Shown one piece after another: positions 1 through 9,949 of a stretch of 64,000 nucleotides of DNA (the stretch's first letter is position 1; the number at the start of each line of letters is the position of its first letter). Source of the stretch: SZUA-22 sp963751695 (lineage in GTDB: Bacteria; Bacteroidota; Ignavibacteria; Ignavibacteriales; Melioribacteraceae); the NCBI GenBank assembly GCA_963751695.1, contig CAVVVP010000009.1, forward strand, positions 434,001 to 498,000, read 5' to 3'. Below the pieces are notes generated by a model that searched no databases, had not been told where the DNA came from, and saw only the letters and a list, made by a program, of their open reading frames with translations. A program made the position numbers and the translations under genes.

Positions 1-1268
1 GATTAGATAACATTCCAGCGTTTGGTTATAAATCTTTAGTTATAAAACCTGTTGAACAATTTCACTGGCATGATAGGGTCCATTGCTTCAGGTAACAAAT
101 AAAATGGAAAACGAGTTTATCGCTGTTAAAATTAACGGGAATGGTACACTAAATATAACTGATAAGTCAATTGCTCATGACTTATATTGGACTTCACTAC
201 TTCGCAGATAATGGTGAGGCTGGCCATGCATGGCGCCATATTCCACCGGCAAGGGATAAACTAATAAATTCACTAAGTTCCTCCCCAAAGATTGAGTTGA
301 TCCAAAATGGACCAAATCTTGCAAGATATTCCGTAACATATACTATGCGAATCCCAACAAAATTAGATGAGGGTCAAGGGGATTACGTTAGAAGACTTGA
401 TGGAGATGGTGATGATGCCACAAGATCCACAGAAATAAATGAGATGGTCATAAGATCAGAATTCACATTAACAAAGTATTCCAAAGGAGTATCTGTCAAA
501 ACTACCTTTAAAAATTTATGTGAAGATCATAGACTTCGTGCTATGTTTCCAACGAACATAAAGTCTAAGTTCTCATATGCTGAAGAACCGTTTGATGTGA
601 TTGAACGCGAAATAGACAGAAGTGAAAATAGTCCTTGGGCGAACACGTGGAATCCAACTCATCCTCATCAAAGATTTGTTGATGTTAGTGATGGAGGTAA
701 GGGTTTGGCTATCATTAATGACGGATTGAGAGAATATGAAGTAACAGATGATGAGACTCGCACAGTTGGCATCACTTTAATGCGAGCATTTGAGATATCA
801 TTAGCTACCGTAGCCTGGAAGTGGGAACGTCATCCGGAAATGAAAGGCTCACAATGTCTAGACGATCATGAATTCAATTACCAGATTTTTCCTCATCAAG
901 GAGATTGGGACAAAGGTAATGTGATGAATTTTGCTGATGCTTTCAATATCCCAATCGATATAGCTCAAGCTGGACCTTACAAAGGAGATCTTCCTAAATC
1001 GCAGTGTTTCATGGAATTAAAAGGTGATGGTCTGATGCTCTCCTCAATTAAAAAAGCTGAAGATTCTGATGAAATGATAGTAAGGATTTATAATCCTACA
1101 AAACGAAAAATAGACGGAGGATTATCTTTATTTAAAAAACCTTCTGCTATAGAGATAGTTAATCTGAATGAAGAAAAAACTGATAAAGAAGAATGGGAAC
1201 TTGATGGAAACGAAATTATCTTCCCTACTGAACCTAAAAAGATAATTACACTAAAAATAAAATTTTGA
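1..1268 (+). pseudogene. GH38 alpha-mannosidase-like protein, C-terminal part, frame-broken and cut by window edge
   Basis: This is the C-terminal half of a glycoside hydrolase family 38 protein, a family that removes alpha-linked mannose from glycans. The assignment rests on its close parallel with the C-terminal half of the next gene: both have an AMFPT segment, then FDVIER, then HRFVD or QRFVD, NDGxREYE and a YxIxPHxGDW block. Reading starts in frame at base 3, moves to a second frame near base 76 (ENEFIAVKINGNG) and returns near base 190 (HYFADNGEAGHAW), so at least two indels are present. The catalytic N-terminal domain lies outside the window. It is followed 22 bases later by its tandem paralogue, suggesting one transcription unit. 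The broken frame may be a sequencing artefact. Confidence 0.75.
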
Positions 1269-1290
1269 TTCGAAATTTCGGAGAATTCTA

Positions 1291-4084
1291 ATGTCGGATA
1301 AAAAACAAACTACCACCGGGAAAAAAGTTCATGTAATTGCAAATACACACTGGGATAGAGCATGGGTTTATCCCTTTAATGAAACGAGATTACTCTTAGT
1401 AGAATTTATGGATAATTTACTAGAGCTTCTTGAAACTGATCAAAAATTCCATTCATTTCTATTAGATTCACAAACTGTCGCGATAGAAGACTACTTGGAA
1501 TTTAGACCTGAACGAAAAGAGCAAATTAAAAAATTTGTTAAGAATGGAAGACTAATAGTTGGACCTTGGTATAACCTTCCCGAGGAGTATATAGTTAATG
1601 GTGAATCACTTGTCAGAAATTTAGTAGTTGGTCATCGACAAGCAGAAGAGCTAGGTAAGGTTAGTCAAAAATTGGTTATACACCATTTTCTTATGGTCAA
1701 ACGTCTCAGATGCCTCAAATATACCGAGGATTTGATATTGATACTATCATTTTCTACAGAGGAATTAATACAAAAAAAGCAGAGTTTATTTTAGAAGGTC
1801 CAGATGGATCTCAGTTGCTTGGATGCCGGTTTGGAGCCCTATCAAGATTTAGTTACTACTTTTATGTATATAGAATGGCTCGTTTTGATATGGGTAGAGA
1901 TGAGTGGTGGTATGATTGGGATCGAGGTGCACTTCCATTTCGATTGAACAATGAGGATCATCCGCATGAGCACTACTATCCTTTAGATGTTGCACAAGAA
2001 GAATTTGATTTTAGTGTTCTTCCTAGCCAAGTTAAGAAACTTATCGATGATGAAAGTGAACATTTTACTACTTCTCATATTGCATGCATGCAAGGCTTTG
2101 ATTGTTCCTCACCGGATCCTAATGAATCAGAGCTAGCAGAAGCTTCCAATGAAGTTGCACAAGAGTTAGGTCATGAAATAAATTGAGATTCATTAGAAGA
2201 TTTTATGAATGAGATGAGAAAAGAGATCAAAGACCCTGAAGTCCTGACGGGAGAAAGTCGAAATCCGGGAGCTACTGGAAAATGGACAAATTTAATGGGT
2301 GATGTAATTTCGAGCCGCACAAAGATTAAGAGAAGAAATGCGCAAGGAGAAGTGGCTATACAAAGATATGCAGAACCATTTTCTACGTTAGGTTGGCTAG
2401 TTGGTGGAGAGTACATGAAATCAACTCTTGATATGTCATGGAAATATCTTCTTCAGAACCATCCTCACGATAATATCTGTGGTGCCGGTATTGATCAAAT
2501 GGAAAAAGATATGATGTATAGGTTTGATCAAAACGAGGTTCTTTCAAATGGTATTATGCGAAGAGGACTTTCTGCAATTGTGAAACAAATTAACAATACT
2601 GATATTGATATTAATGAAGCGGTGATTACAACTTTTAATCCTTCTCCGTTTTCAAGAACTGAAGTTGTAACTTTCTCAATCGATCTTCCTGATAAATCAA
2701 ATTATGAGGGATTTTCAATTAGAGATAGTAAAGGAAAAGCTATTCCATATACAATTACAGCTAATGAATCGTTTGGAACTCTAGTCAGAAACTTGCAGGA
2801 TATTTCTTTGCAATTGAGATCACAAAGGATTCAACTGAGTGCTGAATTTAAAAACGTTCCTGGTTTTGGATACAAAACTTACTTGCTGAAGAAGGAAAAA
2901 GGGAACATTGGGGCTTTGAATGTGGAATTGAATAGTAATTCAATTGAACCAATCCTCGAAAATGAGTTTATTAAAGTGGTAATTAATGAAAATGGATCAG
3001 TAAATATTTTTGATAAAACAACGAGGCAAGAATTTCTGAATCAGAACTACTACGAGGAAAGTGGTGAATCTGGAAATCCATGGATCCACATGTTCCCAGA
3101 GAATAATGAAATATTTACAACTCTTGAGAATAAAGCAGCGGTGTCACACCTTGAGTCAAGTGAGTTACTGACAAAATTCCAAGTTGAGAATACTTTGCAG
3201 ATTCCAACCGGTATAGATGGAAAAGAAGGGAATTATAGTAGAAAGAAAGATTTAATCGAAATGAAAATTACTACAGTGTATACCTTGCGGAAAAACCAGT
3301 CATTTCTAGAGGTATACACTAAAATTGATAATCAATGCTGAACATCATCGAGTTAGAGCAATGTTTCCCAACAAAACTAAATGTAACCTCTTCATCAGCA
3401 GAGGCTTCATTTGATGTAATTGAGAGGAAAATAGTTGTCCCAGAAGAAAGCCCATATTTTGGAAAACCAAATCCTCAATATCCAATGCATCGATTTGTTG
3501 ATATGAATGATGGTGAAGTTGGACTAGCGGTTTTCAATGATGGGATAAGAGAATATGAAGCAATGGTTGATAAAGATAGAACATTAGCAATAACACTTTT
3601 CAGAGGTTTTACAGCAACGCAGTCACCTGTCATCGACCAGTGGGATGTTTATCCTTGGATGAAGCTAGCTCAATCTTTAGGATTGAACGAATGGAAATAT
3701 GCAATCTATCCTCATAAGGGTGATTGGAGTGATGGAAATATTTATCGTGAGGTTGAAAGATTTAATCTCCCTATTGAAATGTCTCAATCTGGAAAAGGAG
3801 GAAGGACATTACCGAAAGAGATGAGTTTCATTTCGATCGAACCAAATCAAATTGCTTTAAGTACACTTAAAAGAAGTGAAAAAAGAGATTCGATAATTTT
3901 AAGATTGTACAATCCAACAGATCAATTAATTGAAGGCAAGTTGATCAGTTTCAAGGAAATTAAAGAAGCCTGGATAACAAATATGAATGAGGAGCGGAGA
4001 GAAAAAATCGAGCATGAACAAAATATCGCAACAATAAAATTTAGTAAAAAGAAAATTCTAACAATCGAACTAGTTTTCGAGTAA
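1291..4084 (+). pseudogene. GH38 alpha-mannosidase-like protein, nearly full length but frame-broken
   Basis: This gene codes for a whole GH38 protein if about four lesions are repaired. The N-terminal zinc-binding HWDRAW motif is near residue 20, the central GYTPFSYGQTSQMPQ block follows the first shift, HPHDNICGAG supplies the expected later zinc-ligand histidine, and the beta-rich C-terminal domain repeats that of the preceding gene. Lesions: loss of one A in the A run at 1667-1671, an in-frame TGA at 2184, an indel near 3337, and an extra C near 3365. Frame-corrected sequence appears to have Phe where GH38 enzymes have the catalytic Asp. No signal peptide is visible, so it probably acts in the cytoplasm on imported oligosaccharides. 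Family assignment is firm; activity is uncertain. Confidence 0.8.
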
Positions 4085-4173
4085 TTTTCAAAAAAAACAA
4101 AGATTTTTAATATAAATGACAAAATTTTCCAAAAATTTTGCAATTTATTAGAATTATATTATATTGGCGATAA
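4085..4173. other. AT-rich spacer with an inverted repeat downstream of GH38
   Basis: A perfect nine-base inverted repeat (CAAAATTTT at 4120-4128 and its complement at 4132-4140) lies between the GH38 gene and the LacI gene. It has no following T run, so it is at best a weak terminator. Confidence 0.3.
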
Positions 4174-4192
4174 CGATTGTCACAATCGATTG
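4174..4192. promoter_or_regulatory. LacI-type operator candidate upstream of the tandem repressor genes
   Basis: Two overlapping palindromes are present: CGATTGTCACAATCG (4174-4188, odd centre) and CAATCGATTG (4183-4192). Central CG palindromes of this size are typical LacI-family operators. The ten-base palindrome recurs exactly at 8294-8303 upstream of the SIS operon. The site lies 35 bases before the first repressor start, which suggests autoregulation (inference). Confidence 0.6.
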
Positions 4193-4227
4193 TTCAACTT
4201 ACAGTATTAAATTTCTCCGAGAAATAG

Positions 4228-5247
4228 ATGGCAGCAACACTTAAAGATGTGGCAGAAAAGGCAGGGGTTCATCCCTCTACTGTCTCACGAGTATTACGAA
4301 AACAAGAAAATCTTAAAATTTTAGATAGCACAAGAAAAAGAATATTTGATGCTGTAAAAGAACTTAATTATCAACCCGATTTTACCGCAAGAGCCCTCCG
4401 GATGAAAAAAAGTTTCACAATTGGTCTTATTGTTCCAGACATTGGAAATCCATTCTTTTCTAGGATCGCAAGAACAATTGAACAGCTCGGTTTTGAAAAA
4501 GATTATACAGTTATTGTATGTAACACTGATGAAGATCAAGAAAAAGAGAATAGATATGTTGCTCATTTACTTTCGCGTGGGATAGACGGTTTAATAATGG
4601 TATCGGCACAAGGAAGTGACGAGCAAGTGCGCGCTGTAATGGAAAAAGAAATACCGCTAGTCTTGATTGATAGAGTATTTGAGGATATTGAAACAAATGC
4701 GGTAGTAAGTAATAATGTAGAATCTGCATATAATGCCGTTAAATTTCTTGCAGAACTTGGGCATAAGAACGTCGCATTTCTAAGAGGTCGTCATGAAATT
4801 TATACCATGAGAAAACGTTTTGAGGGATATCACAAGGCTGTTAAGGAGTTCGGTTTGGTTGAATCTGATTCACTTGTTGTTGGTGATGGATTCAGTTTCG
4901 AAGATGGTTATAGTTCTACGAAAGAATTACTTGACGGTCCTGTTCCTCCAACCGCGCTTCTTATGACCGGTAATTTGATTACTGTTGGAGCACTTTCAGC
5001 CATTTTAGAAAGCGGATTAAATATTCCGGACGACATTTCTGTGATCGCATTTGCTGACTCAATATTTTCTCCATATTTAATAAAACCTTTAACAGCAATT
5101 TCACATCCTCTTTTAGAAATGGGATCAAAAGCATTTAATCTTCTTTTAGAGAATATTGAAGCAGAGAAAATTTTACCTTTTAAGCAAATAATTGTAGATA
5201 CACAATTTGATATTCGTCAAACAACGGGTAAGATAAATTCTGTTTAA
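4228..5247 (+). CDS. LacI family transcriptional regulator (first of a tandem pair)
   Basis: This is a 339-residue LacI/GalR repressor. The N-terminal helix-turn-helix reads TLKDVAEKAGVHPSTVSRVLR (residues 4-24), followed by the hinge with TARALRMKK and a periplasmic-binding-protein-like sugar-sensing domain beginning IGLIVPDIGNPFF. Length is normal for the family. It is followed 38 bases later by a paralogue with a near-identical recognition helix, so both should bind similar operators while sensing different ligands. A palindromic operator lies just upstream. The gene sits between mannosidase genes and fucose isomerase, so a sugar or sugar phosphate from that pathway is the likely inducer (inference). 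Confidence 0.92.
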   Translation: MAATLKDVAEKAGVHPSTVSRVLRKQENLKILDSTRKRIFDAVKELNYQPDFTARALRMKKSFTIGLIVPDIGNPFFSRIARTIEQLGFEKDYTVIVCNTDEDQEKENRYVAHLLSRGIDGLIMVSAQGSDEQVRAVMEKEIPLVLIDRVFEDIETNAVVSNNVESAYNAVKFLAELGHKNVAFLRGRHEIYTMRKRFEGYHKAVKEFGLVESDSLVVGDGFSFEDGYSSTKELLDGPVPPTALLMTGNLITVGALSAILESGLNIPDDISVIAFADSIFSPYLIKPLTAISHPLLEMGSKAFNLLLENIEAEKILPFKQIIVDTQFDIRQTTGKINSV

Positions 5248-5285
5248 CATAATGATTTTTATACTTATAGGTAAAAATTAGTAAA

Positions 5286-6299
5286 ATGGGATCAACACTA
5301 AAAGATGTTGCAGCTATAGCAAAAGTTCATCCCTCTACTGTTTCCAGAGTATTACGAAATGTAGAAAACCTAAAGATATCAGAAAATACAAAAGAAAGAA
5401 TTTTCTCTGCTATTAAAGAACTTAACTATCAACCAGACCAAACTGCTCGAGCACTTAGATTAAAAAAGAGCTTTACCATCGGTCTTATAATACCAAATAT
5501 TTCAAGTCCGTATTTTTCTGGAATTGCAAAAAGTCTTGACGAAGCTTGCAGTCAGGAAGGATACACTCTTATCATAAGCGATACAAATGAAAATCAAGAA
5601 AAGGAGATAAAAGCGGTCAAGGATCTCTACAGCAGGGGTGTAGATGGATTAGTAATTGCACCGGTTCAAGATTCTGATGAGCACATTAAAGAACTAATTG
5701 AAAGGGATTTTCCTTTTGTATTAATCGACAGAGATTTTGAAGAATATGATACTAACGCTGTTATCTGTAACGAAAGTGAGTCTGCTTATAATGCTGTAAA
5801 GAGATTGATCGAACTTGGACATACTAGCATTTGCTTTGTTAGTGGCAGAATAAATCTTTATCCGGTAATTAAAAGGCTAGAAGGATACAAGCAAGCACTC
5901 AAAGATCATGATCTTCAGATTGATGAAAATGTAATCTGCAGTAGCATTCCGACACTCGAAGATGCTTATAAATCAGCTTTAAAACTATTGCGCCTTGAAT
6001 CTCCTCCGACAGCTATTCTAATTTCTGGAACGATAATTACCCTTGGAGTTCTAAAGGCGATACTTGAAGAAGGAAAATCTATTCCAAAGGATCTTTCTGT
6101 TATTGGATTTACAGATACGATTTTTGCTGATTATTTTGCAAATCCAATCTCAAGTGTTTCACATGCAGTTGATGAGATTGGAATACATTCCTTTGAACTG
6201 CTGCATAAACATATAACAGCATCTGATGGAATTCCAAAATCAAAGATTGTTGTAGAGACTGGTTTTGTTGATAGGAATTCAACAAAGGCAATAAATTGA
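5286..6299 (+). CDS. LacI family transcriptional regulator (second of a tandem pair)
   Basis: This 337-residue LacI/GalR repressor is a tandem paralogue of the preceding gene. The DNA-binding helices (STLKDVAAIAKVHPSTVSRVLR, residues 3-24) and the hinge ARALRLKKSFTIGLIIP match its neighbour closely, whereas the effector domain is more divergent. Start is the ATG at 5286; no separate promoter or operator is evident in the 38-base gap, so the pair is probably co-transcribed. The fucose isomerase gene begins only 27 bases downstream and may share the transcript. The duplication with a conserved DNA-binding head suggests two signals converging on one operator set. Confidence 0.92.
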   Translation: MGSTLKDVAAIAKVHPSTVSRVLRNVENLKISENTKERIFSAIKELNYQPDQTARALRLKKSFTIGLIIPNISSPYFSGIAKSLDEACSQEGYTLIISDTNENQEKEIKAVKDLYSRGVDGLVIAPVQDSDEHIKELIERDFPFVLIDRDFEEYDTNAVICNESESAYNAVKRLIELGHTSICFVSGRINLYPVIKRLEGYKQALKDHDLQIDENVICSSIPTLEDAYKSALKLLRLESPPTAILISGTIITLGVLKAILEEGKSIPKDLSVIGFTDTIFADYFANPISSVSHAVDEIGIHSFELLHKHITASDGIPKSKIVVETGFVDRNSTKAIN

Positions 6300-6326
6300 A
6301 ATTTCGAAAATAATTTTGAGTAAAGA

Positions 6327-8122
6327 ATGAAAAATGGTGTAAAAAGGTTAAGTGGAAGTCTTCCTAAAATCGGCATCAGACCAGTAATTGATGGAAGAAT
6401 GAACGGAGTTCGAGAATCCCTTGAAGAACAAACGATGGGGATGGCAAAAAATGCAGCAAAATTTATTAGGGATAATCTTAAACATTCTAACGGATTACCG
6501 GTTGAGTGCGTTATTGCTGATTCAACAATTGGTGGTGTTAGAGAGGCAGCAGAGACTGCTGAGAAATTTGCAAGAGAGGGAGTTGGTGTTTCTCTAACTG
6601 TTACTCCCGCTTGGTGCTATGGTTCTGAAGTCATGGATACCGATCCATTAATACCTAAAGCCATTTGGGGATTCAATGGAACTGAGCGTCCAGGCGCTGT
6701 CTATCTTGCTGCGGCATTAGCTGGATACAATCAAAAAGGCTTACCCACGTTCAGTATTTATGGAAGAGATGTTCAGGATAGCAGTGATACAGAAATTCCC
6801 GAAGATGTTAAGCAGAAACTATTATCCTTTGCAAAAGCTGGGCTCGCCGTTGCTGAGATGAAGGGAAAATCGTATTTAGCAATGGGCGGTGTCTCAATGG
6901 GAATTGTAGGATCCATTGTAGACCAGAATTTTTTCCAAGATTATCTAGGAATGAGAACTGAAACAATTGATATGACTGAATTTATTCGAAGAATCGAACA
7001 GGAAATCTACGACAAAGAAGAATTTGAAATCGCATTAAAGTGGGTGAAAGAAAATTGCAAAGAGGGGGAAGACATAAATTCAACCGAAAAACAATTTTCG
7101 AGGGAACAAAAAGATAAAGATTGGGAAACAGTGGTAAAGATGACACTTATTTCCAGAGACCTCATGATTGGAAATCCAAAGTTAGCAGATATGGGATTTG
7201 AAGAAGAGGCAATGGGTCACAACGCTATTGCTTCTGGTTTCCAGGGCCAAAGACAGTGGACAGATTATTTCCCAAATGGAGATTTTCTTGAAGCAATTCT
7301 AAACTCTTCTTTTGACTGGAATGGAATTCGAGAAGCATTTATTGTAGCAACTGAAAATGATAGTCTTAACGGTGTTGTTATGCTTTTCGGACACTTATTA
7401 ACAGATACTGCACAAATATTCTCCGATGTAAGAACTTTCTGGAGTCGAGATGCAGTCAAAAGAGTAACAGGGCGTTCTTTAGAAGGTAAAGCTGCTGATG
7501 GAATTATCCATCTGATCAATTCTGGCTCTACTACTCTTGATGGGACGGGAAGACAGAAATCTAATGGTCAATCAATTATGAAACCATTCTGGGATATTTC
7601 TGAAGAAGAGGTAGATGCTTGTTTAAATGCAACTAAGTGGTGTCCGGCAAATTTGGGTTACTTTAGAGGTGGCGGATATTCTTCTCAATTTTTAACCGTT
7701 GGTGAAATGCCTGTTACAATGTCTCGCATCAATATTGTTAAAGGACTTGGTCCGGTTCTTCAAATCGCTGAAGGATATACGGTGAATCTTCCAAGTGAAG
7801 TCAATGAACTTTTAGATCGAAGAACTGATCCAACTTGGCCTACAACATGGTTTGCACCAATTACGACAGGAGAGGAGCATTCAAGGATGTCTATTCCGTT
7901 ATGGCAAATTGGGGAGCAAATCACGGTGCAATAAGTTATGGTCATATTGGAGACCAATTAATTACATTAGCTTCAATGCTCCGTATCCCGGTTAACATGC
8001 ACAACGTTTCTGAAGAGCGCATTTTTAGACCAAGTGCATGGAGTATGCACGGAACAAGTGATATGGAAAGTGCTGATTTCAGAGCTTGTGATACTTATGG
8101 ACCTCTATACGGTAATAAATAA
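6327..8122 (+). pseudogene. fucI: L-fucose isomerase, intact except for one frame shift near the C terminus
   Basis: FucI converts L-fucose to L-fuculose (also D-arabinose to D-ribulose) in the cytoplasm. The sequence follows the E. coli enzyme along its whole length: KIGIRPVIDGR at the start, FNGTERPGAVYLAAALA, GGVSMG, ATENDSLNG (E343), FSDVRTFW (D367) and, after the frame shift, GANHG. E343 and D367 keep the 24-residue spacing of the E. coli metal ligands, and the GANHG histidine (codon at 7922) is the third. The shift is at 7874-7875, where one more G restores TTGEGAFKDVYSVM, so a homopolymer miscall is likely. It lies directly behind the LacI pair and would use fucose or arabinose from glycan breakdown; no fuculokinase or aldolase is present here. 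Confidence 0.9.
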
Positions 8123-8280
8123 ATTCTAATGGGGATTCAATAAAATTAGGATTCCCACTTCATGGTCACTACAGCAAATTGAAATAATTCATATTTCAAA
8201 TTTTGTTGATAATTTTTTAGAGTATCTAAAAATATATTGACAAAATTGATTTAATTCATTAGACTTCGAATATAAAAAGA

Positions 8281-8303
8281 CAAACGTTTGCCCCAATCGA
8301 TTG
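8281..8303. promoter_or_regulatory. Paired LacI-type operators upstream of the SIS operon
   Basis: Two perfect ten-base palindromes, CAAACGTTTG (8281-8290) and CAATCGATTG (8294-8303), stand 13 bases apart centre to centre. The second is identical to the palindrome in front of the LacI pair. A TTGACA hexamer at 8237-8242 lies upstream, with no well-spaced -10 found. They lie in the 224-base gap between fucI and the SIS gene, which holds no other recognisable feature. Confidence 0.6.
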
Positions 8304-8346
8304 AACGCATATTTTGTCATTCTTGGTTAGGAATTTTGAGGTAAAA

Positions 8347-8916
8347 ATGAAGAATATTATAAGTAGTGAACTTTTTGATCATAAAGCCACTATCGAACTT
8401 GTAATTGAGTCACTTCAAGATCATATTGAAAAAGCATGTGTTGTTGTTGTGAATATTGTTAAGAGTGGTAATAAAGTATTATTGTGTGGAAATGGTGGAA
8501 GTGCAGCTGATGCTCAACACATAGCAGCAGAATTTACTGGAAGATATAAAATTGAACGAAGAGGATTACCGGCAATTGCATTGACTACTGATACTTCTGC
8601 ACTCACTGCAATTGGAAATGATTATGGTTATGATATTATATTTGAACGGCAAGTTGAAGCATTGGCTCAACCAGGAGACCTCCTTATTGGAATATCTTCA
8701 ACTGGAAATAGTGACAACGTAGTAAAAGCGTTTAAAAAGGCAAAAGAAATAGGATGTAGAACGATTGGTTTAAGCGGAAAAGGTGGAGGAAAATTCAATG
8801 AAAATTGTGACTTGAATCTAATTGTGCCCTCAGATGACACTCCAAGAGTACAAGAAATTCACATTTTAATTGGTCACATCCTTTGTCAAGTCGTTGATTC
8901 TCAATTCAGTAACTAA
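8347..8916 (+). CDS. gmhA: SIS-domain phosphosugar isomerase, GmhA (sedoheptulose 7-phosphate isomerase) type
   Basis: The 189-residue protein is a GmhA-type SIS isomerase. GmhA converts sedoheptulose 7-phosphate to heptose 7-phosphate for LPS heptose. Diagnostic segments are the phosphate loop CGNGGSAADAQH, AIGNDYGYDIIFERQV, ISSTGNSDNV and the C-terminal QEIHILIGH with the family's metal-binding residues. The ATG at 8347 is chosen because GAGG precedes it at 8338-8341; an upstream TTG at 8314 would overlap the leader. It is the first gene of an operon with a HAD phosphatase 10 bases downstream, a GH2 glycosidase, aminotransferase and oxidoreductase. That catabolic-looking company and the LacI operator raise the possibility that the substrate is another ketose phosphate rather than sedoheptulose 7-phosphate. 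Confidence 0.85.
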   Translation: MKNIISSELFDHKATIELVIESLQDHIEKACVVVVNIVKSGNKVLLCGNGGSAADAQHIAAEFTGRYKIERRGLPAIALTTDTSALTAIGNDYGYDIIFERQVEALAQPGDLLIGISSTGNSDNVVKAFKKAKEIGCRTIGLSGKGGGKFNENCDLNLIVPSDDTPRVQEIHILIGHILCQVVDSQFSN

Positions 8917-8926
8917 TTATAAAAAT

Positions 8927-9865
8927 ATGCCTCAAAATAAAATATACGAAAAGAATAGTACGATGGATGGAAGTACGATCGGAAATTTAGCGTTAGCTGA
9001 GGATCATAGAAAAGCAATCTATTTTGATGATACTGATATAGAAATTATTGAACCAATTCCCGCAAATCTTGAAATAAAAAATGTAATTCTAGATCATGAT
9101 GGGACAATTTCTACTTTAAGGGAGGGTTGGGAAATTGTTATGCATCAAGTTATGCTTAGATATATTTGTGGTTCTAAAATTAATGAATTATCGACCGATG
9201 AGTATAACAGAATTTCATCAAAATGTATGAAGTTTATAGATGATACAACTGGGATACAAACAATTGTACAGATGCAGGGATTGAGGGAACTTATTTTAGA
9301 AGAAGGATATATACCAAAAAACGAAATAAAAACTGCTGCCGAATACAAGGCATTGTACCTTGAAGATTTAATGGTAAGTGTAAATGATAGAATTGAAAGA
9401 TTTAAAAGTGGTGAAAGAAATATTCACGATTTCACTTTACAAGGAGCCGTGCATTTTTTATCTGAATTGAAGAAAAGAGATTTAATACTATTCTTGGCTA
9501 GCGGAACTGATGAAGATGATGTTGTAATTGAAGCAAATACTCTTGGTTATGGTCATTTTTTTAATGGTGGTATAAGAGGTTCCAAAGGTAATGAGATTGG
9601 CGATGCTAAGAAGATTGTAATAGATAGAATAATAAAAGAAGGTAATTGTACTGGCTCAAATTTAATGATCATTGGCGATGGTCCAGTAGAAATAAAAGAA
9701 GGAAGAAGAGTAGGGGCACTTTGTATAGGTGTTGCATCAGATGAGATTAGAAGACATGGTCTGAACTTGAGTAAACGGACCAGGCTAATAAATGCAGGGG
9801 CCCATGTTGTAATTCCAGATTTTTCACAACTTAATACATTTAACAAGATCATTTTTGGAAAGTAG
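8927..9865 (+). CDS. HAD-superfamily phosphatase
   Basis: This 312-residue protein is a haloacid-dehalogenase-type phosphatase. The nucleophile motif DHDGT is at residues 56-60, motif II is the LASGTDEDD segment, and the acidic motif IV is IIGDGPVEIKEG. A helical cap of about 100 residues sits between motifs I and II, as in phosphoglycolate-phosphatase-like enzymes. About 50 residues precede motif I, longer than usual. The ATG at 8927, 10 bases after the SIS gene stop, is preferred to an in-frame upstream TTG-type start that would overlap that gene. In the operon it probably removes phosphate from the sugar made by the SIS isomerase or from an aminated sugar phosphate (inference). Confidence 0.85.
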   Translation: MPQNKIYEKNSTMDGSTIGNLALAEDHRKAIYFDDTDIEIIEPIPANLEIKNVILDHDGTISTLREGWEIVMHQVMLRYICGSKINELSTDEYNRISSKCMKFIDDTTGIQTIVQMQGLRELILEEGYIPKNEIKTAAEYKALYLEDLMVSVNDRIERFKSGERNIHDFTLQGAVHFLSELKKRDLILFLASGTDEDDVVIEANTLGYGHFFNGGIRGSKGNEIGDAKKIVIDRIIKEGNCTGSNLMIIGDGPVEIKEGRRVGALCIGVASDEIRRHGLNLSKRTRLINAGAHVVIPDFSQLNTFNKIIFGK

Positions 9866-9949
9866 GATAGAATTGGACTCAACAAATAAATTAGAATTAG
9901 AAAAATGGAAAATCATTTCTTCTGAGGACGTTCAAGTTGATTTAAAATC

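Noticed and set aside
2184..2186. In-frame TGA in the second GH38 gene as a recoded Trp or Sec codon
   Set aside because: TGA is used as a normal stop for many genes here, no SECIS-like fold was seen, and the gene has other lesions.
8123..8165. Hairpin-like GGGGATTC/GGATTCCC after fucI
   Set aside because: The arms do not pair without bulges, and no T run follows.
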